Shown here in pieces: positions 1-5,871 of a stretch of DNA of 7,903 nucleotides. The position numbers were made by a program, and so were the translations under genes. The notes beneath the pieces were generated by a model. That model was not told the origin of the DNA and ran no database searches. It was given only the letters and a program-made list of their open reading frames with translations. Origin of the DNA: an uncultured Eubacterium sp. (GTDB taxonomy: Bacteria > Bacillota > Clostridia > Eubacteriales > Eubacteriaceae); contig CACZTE010000067.1 in the NCBI GenBank assembly GCA_902784045.1, forward strand, positions 1 to 7,903, given 5' to 3'. Within the stretch, counting starts at the first letter, position 1. Each line of letters begins with the position of its first letter.

Positions 1-1
1 C

Positions 2-1723
2 CTGATTTATCTCGCGGTGTGGCGCATTATCCACAATCCCGGCATTTCCAAGATCTCTTCGGCACTGCTCATCAGCATCGCCATGATCGCGGCGATTATT
101 ATCGGAGATCTCTTTGCCGCCGGGGAAGTGGCGTTTATCATGGCTATCGGCGCCATTTTGGAAGACAAAACAACGGAACACGCCGAAAAGGGACTGAAAA
201 AACTCATCAGTTTAAAACCTCGGGAAGCCGGCTTGGTTGACGGTGATGCCGTCGTCAAAGTCGATGTCAAAGACCTTGTTCCCGGCAATATCATTCGCGT
301 GCTTCCCGGAGAAACCGTGCCTGCCGATGGTGTCATCATTGCCGGTAATTCTTCGGTGGATGAATCGGTCATGACCGGCGAATCACTGCCCGTGGACAAA
401 TCCGAAGGGGATAAAGTCTATTGCGGCACCGCCAACCGTTTCGGCGCGATGGATGTGCGCGTGACTCACAGCGATGATCAATCCTCGCTGGAAAAAATGA
501 TCAAGATGGTGACCGACGCGGCCAAAGAAAAAGCGCCCATCGCCAGGATTGCCGACGTGGCGGCCAGCTATCTGGTGCCCATTGCCCTTGGTATTGCCAT
601 CATTGGTTATTTCGCGACGGGAGATATCGTCCGCGCCGTGACCATTCTGGTTGTCTTCTGTCCCTGCGCTTTGGTTCTCGCCACGCCGACAGCCGTGATG
701 GCAGGGATCGGTCAAGCCACCAAAAACGGCGTTGTTATTCGATCTGGCGAAGCTCTGGAAACCATGGGAAAAGTCGATACGGTCTGCTTTGACAAAACGG
801 GGACCCTCACTATGGGAAAACTTTCCGTGGCGGACATCATTCCTTTGGATGAAAAAGTGACGGATGACGAACTATTGGCTCTTTGCGCTTCCGGCGAACG
901 CTTCAGCGAGCATCCTTTGGCCAAGGCCGTGGTGGCCGACGCCGAAGCCAAAGAACTGGCCATCCCTTCCGCTTCGGATTTTGTCATGGATCCCGGCGGC
1001 GGCATTCGTGTCAAGGCGGAGGGCGAACAACTCTTTTGCGGAAATATCAAATATATTCAAAACCAAGGCATTGCCGTCAGCGGCGAATTGACGGCCAAAG
1101 CCGAGACTTTAAGCGTCGAAGGCAAGGCGCTCATCGTCATTGCCAAAGACGAAAAAGTCATCGGACTCATTGCCCTTTCCGATTCGCTCAGAGATGACGC
1201 GGCCTCTGTTGTCGAACGCCTCAAAAAACAAAATGTGACGCCGGTTTTGCTCACAGGGGACAACAGCGCGGCGGCCGGTTATATCGCCCGGGCCGCGGGC
1301 ATTGAGGAAGTGCGTGCCGAATGTCTGCCAGAAGACAAAGTCGCGGCCATTAAAGCCCTTCAACAGGAAGAGCACAAAGTCTGCATGGTCGGTGACGGCG
1401 TCAACGACGCGCCGGCCCTCAAAACCGCCGATATCGGCGTAGCCATGGGCGGCATGGGCTCGGATGTCGCGCAGGAAGCGGCGGGGGCTGTGCTGATGGG
1501 CGACGATATTGACAAACTGCCCTATCTCAAAAAACTTGCGGTAACCACTGTCGGCACCATCAAATTTTCCATTGGCTTATCGCTGGTCATCAATGCCATT
1601 GCCATTGCGCTCTCACTGATGGGTATGCTGACGCCCACCACCGGCGCCCTGTGGCACAATTGCGGTTCGTGCTTTGTCGTGCTTTTGGCGGCGCTGCTCT
1701 ACGACAGAAAAATCGAGGCATAA
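2..1723 (+). CDS. Heavy-metal translocating P1B-type ATPase (5' end outside window)
   Basis: An inner-membrane pump that uses ATP to move a transition-metal ion out of the cytoplasm. The frame is open from the window edge, so the N-terminus (first membrane helices and any CxxC metal-binding domain) is missing. The GTG at 17 is an internal valine codon, not a supported start. In order I see: a membrane hairpin ending in the AAGE...GAILED segment; the actuator-domain TGES loop (374-385); the membrane metal-site motif CPC (659-667), diagnostic of P1B ATPases; the phosphorylation motif DKTGTLT starting at 791; the P1B-specific His-Pro in SEHPLA (911-916); the nucleotide-domain PGGG glycine motif (992-1003); the hinge GDGVNDAP (1391-1414); and two C-terminal helices ending in GALWHNCGSC. 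All catalytic motifs are intact. The last helix has His-Asn and two cysteines rather than the MxxSS of typical Cu+ pumps or the Asp of ZntA/CadA, so metal specificity is unresolved. The MATE gene follows after 2 nt. Confidence 0.95.
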   Translation: MIYLAVWRIIHNPGISKISSALLISIAMIAAIIIGDLFAAGEVAFIMAIGAILEDKTTEHAEKGLKKLISLKPREAGLVDGDAVVKVDVKDLVPGNIIRVLPGETVPADGVIIAGNSSVDESVMTGESLPVDKSEGDKVYCGTANRFGAMDVRVTHSDDQSSLEKMIKMVTDAAKEKAPIARIADVAASYLVPIALGIAIIGYFATGDIVRAVTILVVFCPCALVLATPTAVMAGIGQATKNGVVIRSGEALETMGKVDTVCFDKTGTLTMGKLSVADIIPLDEKVTDDELLALCASGERFSEHPLAKAVVADAEAKELAIPSASDFVMDPGGGIRVKAEGEQLFCGNIKYIQNQGIAVSGELTAKAETLSVEGKALIVIAKDEKVIGLIALSDSLRDDAASVVERLKKQNVTPVLLTGDNSAAAGYIARAAGIEEVRAECLPEDKVAAIKALQQEEHKVCMVGDGVNDAPALKTADIGVAMGGMGSDVAQEAAGAVLMGDDIDKLPYLKKLAVTTVGTIKFSIGLSLVINAIAIALSLMGMLTPTTGALWHNCGSCFVVLLAALLYDRKIEA

Positions 1724-1725
1724 AC

Positions 1726-3123
1726 ATGAAAGCGGGAAAAGATACAGCCGTTCATCTCGAGACGGGAAATATTGGCTTAACACTTTTACGATTTGCGCTG
1801 CCTATCTTTTTCATGCAGATGTTATCCCAATGTTATCACATTGCGGACAGCGTTGTTGTCGGGCGGTTTTGCGAGAGCGGCGCGTTGGCCGGCGTGGGTG
1901 TCGCCTCGCTTCTTCTCTCCGTGATGATTAATTTCTTCCTGGGATTCGGCGTCGGCATCAGTTCACTGACGGCCAAATATTTCGAGAAACGGGATGATGA
2001 CAAGCTCAAGAAAGTCATCAATACATCCTTGTATGTCGCGATTGGCTTCGGCATTGTGCTCACCGTTTTGATTTTCGTTTTCGGAGAGACATTTATGCGC
2101 GCCCTGTCCTGCCCGGAAGAAGTCATCCATATTGGAACGGCCTATTTACGCGTGAGCGCCATAGGACTTACGGCGCAATTGTTTTATAACGTGTCCGAAG
2201 CTATGTTGCGCGCGCTGGGCGCCACCAGATCGCCCTTTTTGTTTTTGTTTTTTTCGTCGGCGTTAAATATCGCTCTTGATATTTTGGCCGTTGCTTTTTT
2301 TGGCTTCGGCGTCATCGGCGCAGCGGTTGCCACCGTCATCAGTCAGTGGGCCGCCGCCTTGATGATGGGCTTTAAAATTTGCGGAATGAAAAATGACTAT
2401 TGCTTTGAGCCTTTCGGCGGATATGTCTGTTCCAGAGCTCTTCGTGATATTTTAAAAATCGGCCTGCCCTCCGGCCTTCAAGCCTTTTTCATGAGCGTGT
2501 CTTCACTTTTGATTCAGGTCAGTATTAACGGTTTCGGCGTAGCAGCCGCTTCCGGCATGATTGTGTATGCCCGGGTGGAGGGGTTTCTCTATTATCCCGC
2601 TTTTGCTTACGGTATGGCACTGACAGGATTTGTCGGGCAAAATTTGGGGAGCGGAGCCTACGACCGCATTAAGCAGAGCGTGAAAATCAGCAATCGAACT
2701 TTAACTGTTTTTACGGTTGCCGCGGGAATCGTGTTTATGATTTTCGTCCGTCCCATCCTTTCGATATTTACCACAGACGCCGCGATTATCGAAAACGGCG
2801 CGATGGCTGTGTTTTATACTTTTCCCTTCTATTTTATCTACGCGATCAATCAGGTGTATATCGGAGGCTTAAAAGGCCTTGGCGATACGGTACGCCTGAT
2901 GATTTACACTGTCATTTGCTATTGCTTTATCCGCGTCGGATGGTGCATGTTGATTTTGCCGGTATGGCACGATATGCGCGTGATTTATTTAGCTTATGTG
3001 ATCAGTTGGATTGTCATGGCCATTTGCCTGAGAAGACAATACTTGGGACGTATCACGCATTTTAATCATCATGTCGATTGTCCGGAAAAGAAGCCCTCGT
3101 CATTGACGATTCAGGAAGGATAA
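1726..3123 (+). CDS. MATE-family multidrug/cation efflux protein
   Basis: A 465-residue integral membrane antiporter of the MATE family (NorM/DinF superfamily). Such proteins export organic cations or drugs in exchange for Na+ or H+. Length and an all-helical hydrophobic pattern fit the usual 12 membrane helices in two six-helix halves. Supporting motifs: the N-terminal LPIFFMQMLSQCYHIADSVVVG region (residues 25-46), LRALGATRSP (161-170), the family signature NIALD...GVIGAAVATVISQ (181-207), the start of the second half at LKIGLPSGLQ (243-252), GFVGQNLG (301-308) and GGLKGLGDT (380-388). The C-terminus is a short polar tail. The ATG at 1726 is preferred over the in-frame GTG at 1651. It has GAGG at 1715-1718 with 7-nt spacing, and the upstream extension would overlap the ATPase gene and carries no family sequence. 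The 2-nt gap to the ATPase gene implies co-transcription. Substrate and coupling ion cannot be told from sequence. Confidence 0.95.
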   Translation: MKAGKDTAVHLETGNIGLTLLRFALPIFFMQMLSQCYHIADSVVVGRFCESGALAGVGVASLLLSVMINFFLGFGVGISSLTAKYFEKRDDDKLKKVINTSLYVAIGFGIVLTVLIFVFGETFMRALSCPEEVIHIGTAYLRVSAIGLTAQLFYNVSEAMLRALGATRSPFLFLFFSSALNIALDILAVAFFGFGVIGAAVATVISQWAAALMMGFKICGMKNDYCFEPFGGYVCSRALRDILKIGLPSGLQAFFMSVSSLLIQVSINGFGVAAASGMIVYARVEGFLYYPAFAYGMALTGFVGQNLGSGAYDRIKQSVKISNRTLTVFTVAAGIVFMIFVRPILSIFTTDAAIIENGAMAVFYTFPFYFIYAINQVYIGGLKGLGDTVRLMIYTVICYCFIRVGWCMLILPVWHDMRVIYLAYVISWIVMAICLRRQYLGRITHFNHHVDCPEKKPSSLTIQEG

Positions 3124-3174
3124 GGGGATTAAGACCCCGCAATTTTCCGGTTTTTGCCTTCAAAATAATATTTT

Positions 3175-3205
3175 AGTGCGCCCTTCGCGTAAGAGCGCGC
3201 TTTTT
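3175..3205 (+). terminator. Intrinsic terminator of the ATPase-MATE unit
   Basis: GTGCGCCCTT (3176-3185) pairs with AAGAGCGCGC (3191-3200) around the 5-nt loop CGCGT. The stem is 10 bp with one C-A mismatch and one G-U pair, and is followed directly by TTTTT (3201-3205). An extra A-T pair (3175/3201) can close the base. It lies about 50 nt after the MATE stop codon and upstream of the glmU-like promoter, so it separates the efflux genes from the housekeeping genes. A much weaker hairpin (AAAGG/CCTTT, 3210-3226) with its own T-run follows immediately and could act as backup. Confidence 0.82.
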
Positions 3206-3262
3206 ATGTAAAGGCGCCGGCCCTTTTTTCTTTTTCTTATCCGAAGGAGAGATAAATTTGCA

Positions 3263-3292
3263 TGGACAGAAGGGCGGCAGGTGTTGTATTAT
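3263..3292 (+). promoter_or_regulatory. Candidate sigma-A/sigma-70 promoter for the glmU-like gene
   Basis: TGGACA at 3263-3268 (5 of 6 matches to TTGACA), an 18-nt spacer, and TATTAT at 3287-3292 (5 of 6 matches to TATAAT). The predicted transcription start is near 3299, giving a leader of about 37 nt before the ATG at 3336. It sits after the terminator that closes the upstream unit, as expected for a new transcription unit. It also argues against a translation start at the in-frame TTG at 3258, which would lie upstream of the transcript. Confidence 0.6.
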
Positions 3293-3335
3293 AAAAGAAT
3301 CTCAAAAACCACCAAATCGACGGAAGGGAAGGAGC

Positions 3336-4085
3336 ATGAAACCAACCAAAACAATCATTTTGGCGGGAGGCAAGGGAACGCGCATGCATTCCGAATTGCC
3401 GAAAGTCTGTCATGAAATTTGCGGAAAGCCTTTGGTCTCTCACGTCATTGCCGCCAATGAAGCGGCTGGCGTTTCGGATATCGCTGTCATCGTGGGCTAC
3501 AGAGCCGAGCTGGTCAAGGCCGTTTTGCCGGAGAGCGTCCGCACTTATCTGCAATCGGAGCAACTGGGCACCGGACACGCCGTCATGCAGGCATTGCCTT
3601 TTATTGAAAATTTTGACGGCAATGTGCTGGTACTCATGGGTGACGCGCCCATGATTCGCGCGGAGACGCTAAAAGGTCTGATCACCGCGAGAGAAGCAGG
3701 CAATTTCGGAGCCGTTGTGCTGTCCGCCCGCTTTGACGACCCGACGGGATACGGACGCATGGTAAAAGACGGAGACGAACTCATCAAAATCGTTGAAGAA
3801 AAAGACGCGTCGCCTGAGGAAAAAACCATTCACGAAATCAATTCCGGCATGTATTGCTTTGACGCCAAGGCCCTTGTCTCGGTTTTATCCAAAATCACAC
3901 CCCAAAACGCGCAGGGTGAATATTATCTCACCGATACCATAGAGCTGCTTCGCGAAGCCGGCCTTGCCGTGGGAACCTATCCCACCGATGATCCCGAAGA
4001 TCTGGCGGCCGTCAACAATCCTGAACAGCTGGCTGAATGTGAAAGGCTGATGAAAAAACGCCTGGACAAACAGGTATCATCCTGA
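3336..4085 (+). CDS. GlmU-like N-acetylglucosamine-1-phosphate uridylyltransferase, single domain
   Basis: A 249-residue cytoplasmic nucleotidyltransferase that matches only the N-terminal half of GlmU. That domain joins UTP and GlcNAc-1-phosphate to give UDP-GlcNAc and pyrophosphate, feeding peptidoglycan and other cell-envelope synthesis. Visible motifs: nucleotide loop LAGGKGTRM (9-17; most GlmU have LAAGKGTRM), LPKV with Lys23, QLGTGHA (76-82), the metal-binding Asp in MGDAP (Asp103), GYG (138-140), EEKDA from 154, EINSG with Asn169, GEYYLTD (194-200) and VNN (226-228, the second metal-ligand site). All expected catalytic positions are kept. The protein stops at the point where full-length GlmU (about 450 residues) enters its left-handed beta-helix acetyltransferase domain. 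No hexapeptide repeats occur in or after it. The ATG at 3336 is followed almost at once by the nucleotide loop. GGAAGG (3322-3327) is a well-spaced Shine-Dalgarno site; a second purine block AAGGAG (3329-3334) is too close to serve. Its position before prs-pth-mfd matches glmU in Bacillota. I leave the symbol blank because the bifunctional enzyme is not encoded here. Confidence 0.88.
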   Translation: MKPTKTIILAGGKGTRMHSELPKVCHEICGKPLVSHVIAANEAAGVSDIAVIVGYRAELVKAVLPESVRTYLQSEQLGTGHAVMQALPFIENFDGNVLVLMGDAPMIRAETLKGLITAREAGNFGAVVLSARFDDPTGYGRMVKDGDELIKIVEEKDASPEEKTIHEINSGMYCFDAKALVSVLSKITPQNAQGEYYLTDTIELLREAGLAVGTYPTDDPEDLAAVNNPEQLAECERLMKKRLDKQVSS

Positions 4086-4170
4086 ATACCAGATTCATCC
4101 AAGCATTGCGGCTCACGCGCCGATAGACGCCTTAAAAACCGCATTTTCAAAAACTGGCGGAATGAAAAGC

Positions 4171-4199
4171 TTGCTATTGGCGGGAAAATAATTTATCAT
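4171..4199 (+). promoter_or_regulatory. Candidate promoter for prs-pth-mfd
   Basis: TTGCTA (4171-4176, 4 of 6 matches to the -35 consensus), a 17-nt spacer, and TATCAT (4194-4199, 5 of 6 matches to the -10 consensus). This would give a transcript starting near 4205 with a leader of about 100 nt before the prs ATG. I see no clear intrinsic terminator after the glmU-like gene, so prs may be read both from this promoter and from the upstream one. A 6-bp inverted repeat ATCATT-CTATC-AATGAT (4198-4214) overlaps the -10 element and start site, a place where a repressor could bind; that role is inference. Confidence 0.45.
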
Positions 4200-4208
4200 C
4201 ATTCTATC

Positions 4209-4219
4209 AATGATTCAAT
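4209..4219 (+). repeat. Direct repeat copy 1 (AATGATTCAAT) in prs leader
   Basis: First of two identical 11-bp copies, 66 bp apart start to start, both between the predicted prs promoter and the prs Shine-Dalgarno site. This copy overlaps the right arm of the ATCATT/AATGAT inverted repeat at the predicted transcription start. The core AATGATT is palindromic around the central G. The second copy is at 4275-4285. Confidence 0.6.
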
Positions 4220-4223
4220 GGAC

Positions 4224-4250
4224 TGCTTTCGATCAAAATCGAAAAAAGCA
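4224..4250 (+). promoter_or_regulatory. Leader hairpin 1 upstream of prs
   Basis: TGCTTTCGAT (4224-4233) can pair with ATCGAAAAAAGCA (4238-4250) around the loop CAAA, giving 10 pairs with three bulged A residues. It lies inside the predicted untranslated leader of prs. It is not followed by a T-run, so it is not an intrinsic terminator. Its function, if any, is unknown. Confidence 0.35.
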
Positions 4251-4257
4251 ATCCGCG

Positions 4258-4274
4258 CAGGCGATTGCCGCCTG
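4258..4274 (+). promoter_or_regulatory. Leader hairpin 2 upstream of prs
   Basis: CAGGCG (4258-4263) and CGCCTG (4269-4274) form a perfect 6-bp GC-rich stem with a 5-nt loop ATTGC. A competing pairing, GCAATC (4248-4253) with GATTGC (4263-4268), shares bases with it and with hairpin 1, so the folds are mutually exclusive. No T-run follows. Alternative folds in a leader can mean regulation, but I do not recognise a known riboswitch class here. Confidence 0.35.
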
Positions 4275-4285
4275 AATGATTCAAT
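4275..4285 (+). repeat. Direct repeat copy 2 (AATGATTCAAT) in prs leader
   Basis: Exact second copy of the 11-bp repeat at 4209-4219. With its left flank it forms the 11-bp palindrome TGAAT-G-ATTCA (4273-4283). It starts directly after leader hairpin 2 and ends 9 nt before the prs Shine-Dalgarno purines (4295-4301). Confidence 0.6.
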
Positions 4286-4306
4286 CGTAAAAAAGGGAGG
4301 GAATTT

Positions 4307-5266
4307 ATGGACGGAAAGTATAACGGCATTAAAATTTTATCTGGAAATTCCAATCGAAAACTTGCCCAGGATATCGCGGACTATTTGGAAGTGCCGATGT
4401 GTCACGCCGATGTTTTGCATTTCAGCGACGGGGAAATTGGACTGAATGTATACGAATCGGTGCGCGGCGCCGATGTCTACATTGTGCAGTCGACGAGCTA
4501 TCCCTGCAACGATAATTTTATGGAACTGCTCATCATGATCGACGCCATGAAGAGAGCCTCCGCCGGACGCATCACCGCGGTCATGCCCTATTACGGCTAT
4601 GCCCGTCAGGACCGCAAAGCCAAATCCCGCGATCCCATTACGGCAAAACTGGTTGCCAATTTGCTGACCACCGCCGGTGCGGACCGCGTCATCACCATGG
4701 ATTTGCATTCACCGCAAATTCAAGGTTTCTTTGATATTCCCCTCGATCACCTGACGGGTATGAATATTATAACCGACTATTTTGCAAGACTGCATCTGGA
4801 TGATATGGTTGTCGTCTCTCCGGACGCCGGCTCCGTCAAGCGCACGCGAAAACTCGCCCGCGCCTTAGGCTGTCCCTTCGCCATTCTGGATAAAGAACGC
4901 CCGCGCCCCAATCAGGCGGAAATCCTCAATGTTATCGGTGAAGTCAAAGGCAAAAACTGCATCATGGTTGACGATATGATCGACACCGCCGGCACCATTT
5001 GCGGCGGCGCCAACGCTGTTATCAAAATGGGTGCCAAATCGGTTCACGCCGCCTGCACCCACGGTGTGTTTTCCGGCGCGGCCATCGAACGCATTCAGGA
5101 ATCGGCTATCACTGAGCTCGTCACTTTGGACACCCTCGATATTCCCCAGGAAAAACGAATCGACAAAATCAAAATATTAAGCACAGGTAATCTCTTCGGC
5201 CGAGCCATTGACTATGTCCATTTCGGCAGATCATTAAGCAAACTGTTTCTGGAGCGTTACAATTAA
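4307..5266 (+). CDS. prs: Ribose-phosphate pyrophosphokinase (PRPP synthetase)
   Basis: Makes 5-phosphoribosyl-1-pyrophosphate (PRPP) from ribose-5-phosphate and ATP in the cytoplasm, for purine, pyrimidine, NAD, histidine and tryptophan synthesis. At 319 residues it is full length for the class I bacterial enzyme, which acts as a hexamer. Motifs: FSDGEI (39-44), catalytic flexible loop PYYGYARQDRK (94-104), MDLHSPQIQGFFD with His134 (131-143), SPDAGSVKRTRKLA (171-184), the DKERPRPN segment (195-202, where DKRRP is more usual) and the PRPP-binding loop VDDMIDTAGT (221-230). The ATG at 4307 has the strong Shine-Dalgarno AGGGAGGG (4294-4301) at good spacing. The stop codon shares one base with the pth start (TAATG), so pth is probably translationally coupled. 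The gene order with pth and mfd is the Bacillota arrangement, but the ctc/rplY-type gene that Bacillus has after prs is absent. Confidence 0.97.
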   Translation: MDGKYNGIKILSGNSNRKLAQDIADYLEVPMCHADVLHFSDGEIGLNVYESVRGADVYIVQSTSYPCNDNFMELLIMIDAMKRASAGRITAVMPYYGYARQDRKAKSRDPITAKLVANLLTTAGADRVITMDLHSPQIQGFFDIPLDHLTGMNIITDYFARLHLDDMVVVSPDAGSVKRTRKLARALGCPFAILDKERPRPNQAEILNVIGEVKGKNCIMVDDMIDTAGTICGGANAVIKMGAKSVHAACTHGVFSGAAIERIQESAITELVTLDTLDIPQEKRIDKIKILSTGNLFGRAIDYVHFGRSLSKLFLERYN

Positions 5267-5871
5267 TGATTGTGATTGTCGGACTTGGAAATTTCGGAGA
5301 AAAATACGCGCGCACCCGGCATAACGTCGGTTTTATGACTGTCGACGCCATCGCCCGCAAAAAAGGCATAATGTCCTGGAAAAAAGAATGCCGGGGATTA
5401 ACCGCGTCATTCTTTGAGGGCGGGCAAAAAATCATGCTGGTCAAACCCCAGACCTATATGAATTTAAGCGGCGAATGTGTCGGCGCGATTGCCGATTATT
5501 ACGATGTGGATCCCGAAGACATTGTGGTTATCTACGATGATGTCGATCTGCCGCCGGGCACGCTGCGCGTCCGCAAAAAAGGCGGACCCGGAACCCATAA
5601 CGGCATGCGCTCGGTGGTCATGCATTTGGCAACCACCGATTTTCCTCGGATTCGCATCGGCATCGGACAGGCGCCGCCGATGTGGAATTTGGCTGATTAT
5701 GTTCTCGCCGGGCTTTCCGAAGCGGATCAAAAGCTTTTTGCCGATACCTGTGAAAAGGCGGCGGATGCCGCCCTAAGCATCGCGGCCAACGGCATCGAGG
5801 CCACCATGAACAATGTTAATCGGAAAGAAAGAAAAGAAAAAAGAGAAGAGAAAGGGGACAATAATAGATGA
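5266..5871 (+). CDS. pth: Peptidyl-tRNA hydrolase
   Basis: Cleaves the ester bond of peptidyl-tRNA released from stalled ribosomes, recycling tRNA; cytoplasmic and usually essential. At 201 residues it is slightly longer than the common 185-195. Motifs: VGLGNFGEKY with Asn9 (5-14), TRHNVGF with catalytic His19 (17-23), KPQTYMNLSG with Asn66 (60-69), YDDVDLPPG with catalytic-support Asp94 (90-98) and GPGTHNGMRS with Asn112 (107-116). All active-site residues are present. After the folded domain (ending near MNNVN, 181-185) comes a highly charged tail of Lys, Arg and Glu encoded by a purine-only stretch. The ATG at 5266 overlaps the prs stop by one base; GGAG at 5251-5254 inside prs is a distant Shine-Dalgarno candidate. 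The stop TGA overlaps the mfd start (ATGA). A short ORF beginning ATGATT also gives the correct family N-terminus MIVIVGLGN, so the start is secure. Confidence 0.97.
   Translation: MIVIVGLGNFGEKYARTRHNVGFMTVDAIARKKGIMSWKKECRGLTASFFEGGQKIMLVKPQTYMNLSGECVGAIADYYDVDPEDIVVIYDDVDLPPGTLRVRKKGGPGTHNGMRSVVMHLATTDFPRIRIGIGQAPPMWNLADYVLAGLSEADQKLFADTCEKAADAALSIAANGIEATMNNVNRKERKEKREEKGDNNR
5822..5858 (+). promoter_or_regulatory. Homopurine tract containing the mfd ribosome-binding site
   Basis: An uninterrupted 37-nt run of A and G at the 3' end of pth. It encodes the charged Pth tail and ends in AGGGGA (5853-5858), 9 nt before the mfd ATG, which is a plausible Shine-Dalgarno site. The tract probably stays unstructured and helps ribosomes load on mfd at the overlapping pth stop. 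Confidence 0.5.

Noticed and set aside
171..198. A-rich short repeats in coding regions as possible programmed frameshift sites
   Set aside because: All affected genes read through in a single frame with complete motifs, so there is nothing for a frameshift to explain.
883..1197. Alternative-frame + strand ORFs inside the ATPase gene (also 864-1091)
   Set aside because: Arg/His-rich low-complexity translations in the shadow of a clear coding frame, without ribosome sites or recognisable domains.
1651..1725. In-frame GTG start adding 25 residues to the MATE protein
   Set aside because: It would overlap the ATPase gene by 73 nt, the added residues do not look like a MATE N-terminus, and the ATG at 1726 has GAGG at 7-nt spacing.
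3258..3335. In-frame TTG start giving the GlmU-like protein 26 extra residues
   Set aside because: It lies upstream of the predicted transcription start and overlaps the promoter. The ATG at 3336 gives the family N-terminus and has a good Shine-Dalgarno site.
3237..3578. Antisense ORF crossing the promoter and start of the glmU-like gene
   Set aside because: No Shine-Dalgarno or family resemblance; most of it mirrors the real coding frame.
4086..4306. Possible intrinsic terminator between the glmU-like gene and prs
   Set aside because: Short stems such as CCGC/GGCG near 4139-4160 exist, but none is followed by a T-run.
4086..4445. Reading frame stays open for 360 nt directly after the TGA of the glmU-like gene, which could suggest readthrough or a broken C-terminal half
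   Set aside because: The translation (for example IPDSSKHCGS...) has no left-handed beta-helix hexapeptide repeats, includes the prs promoter and ribosome site, and runs out of frame into prs. It looks like chance.
4337..4708. Antisense ORF of 123 codons inside prs, and similar antisense ORFs in the ATPase, glmU-like, pth and mfd genes
   Set aside because: Gly/His/Asp-rich mirror translations typical of the reverse complement of a coding gene; no promoter or ribosome site seen.
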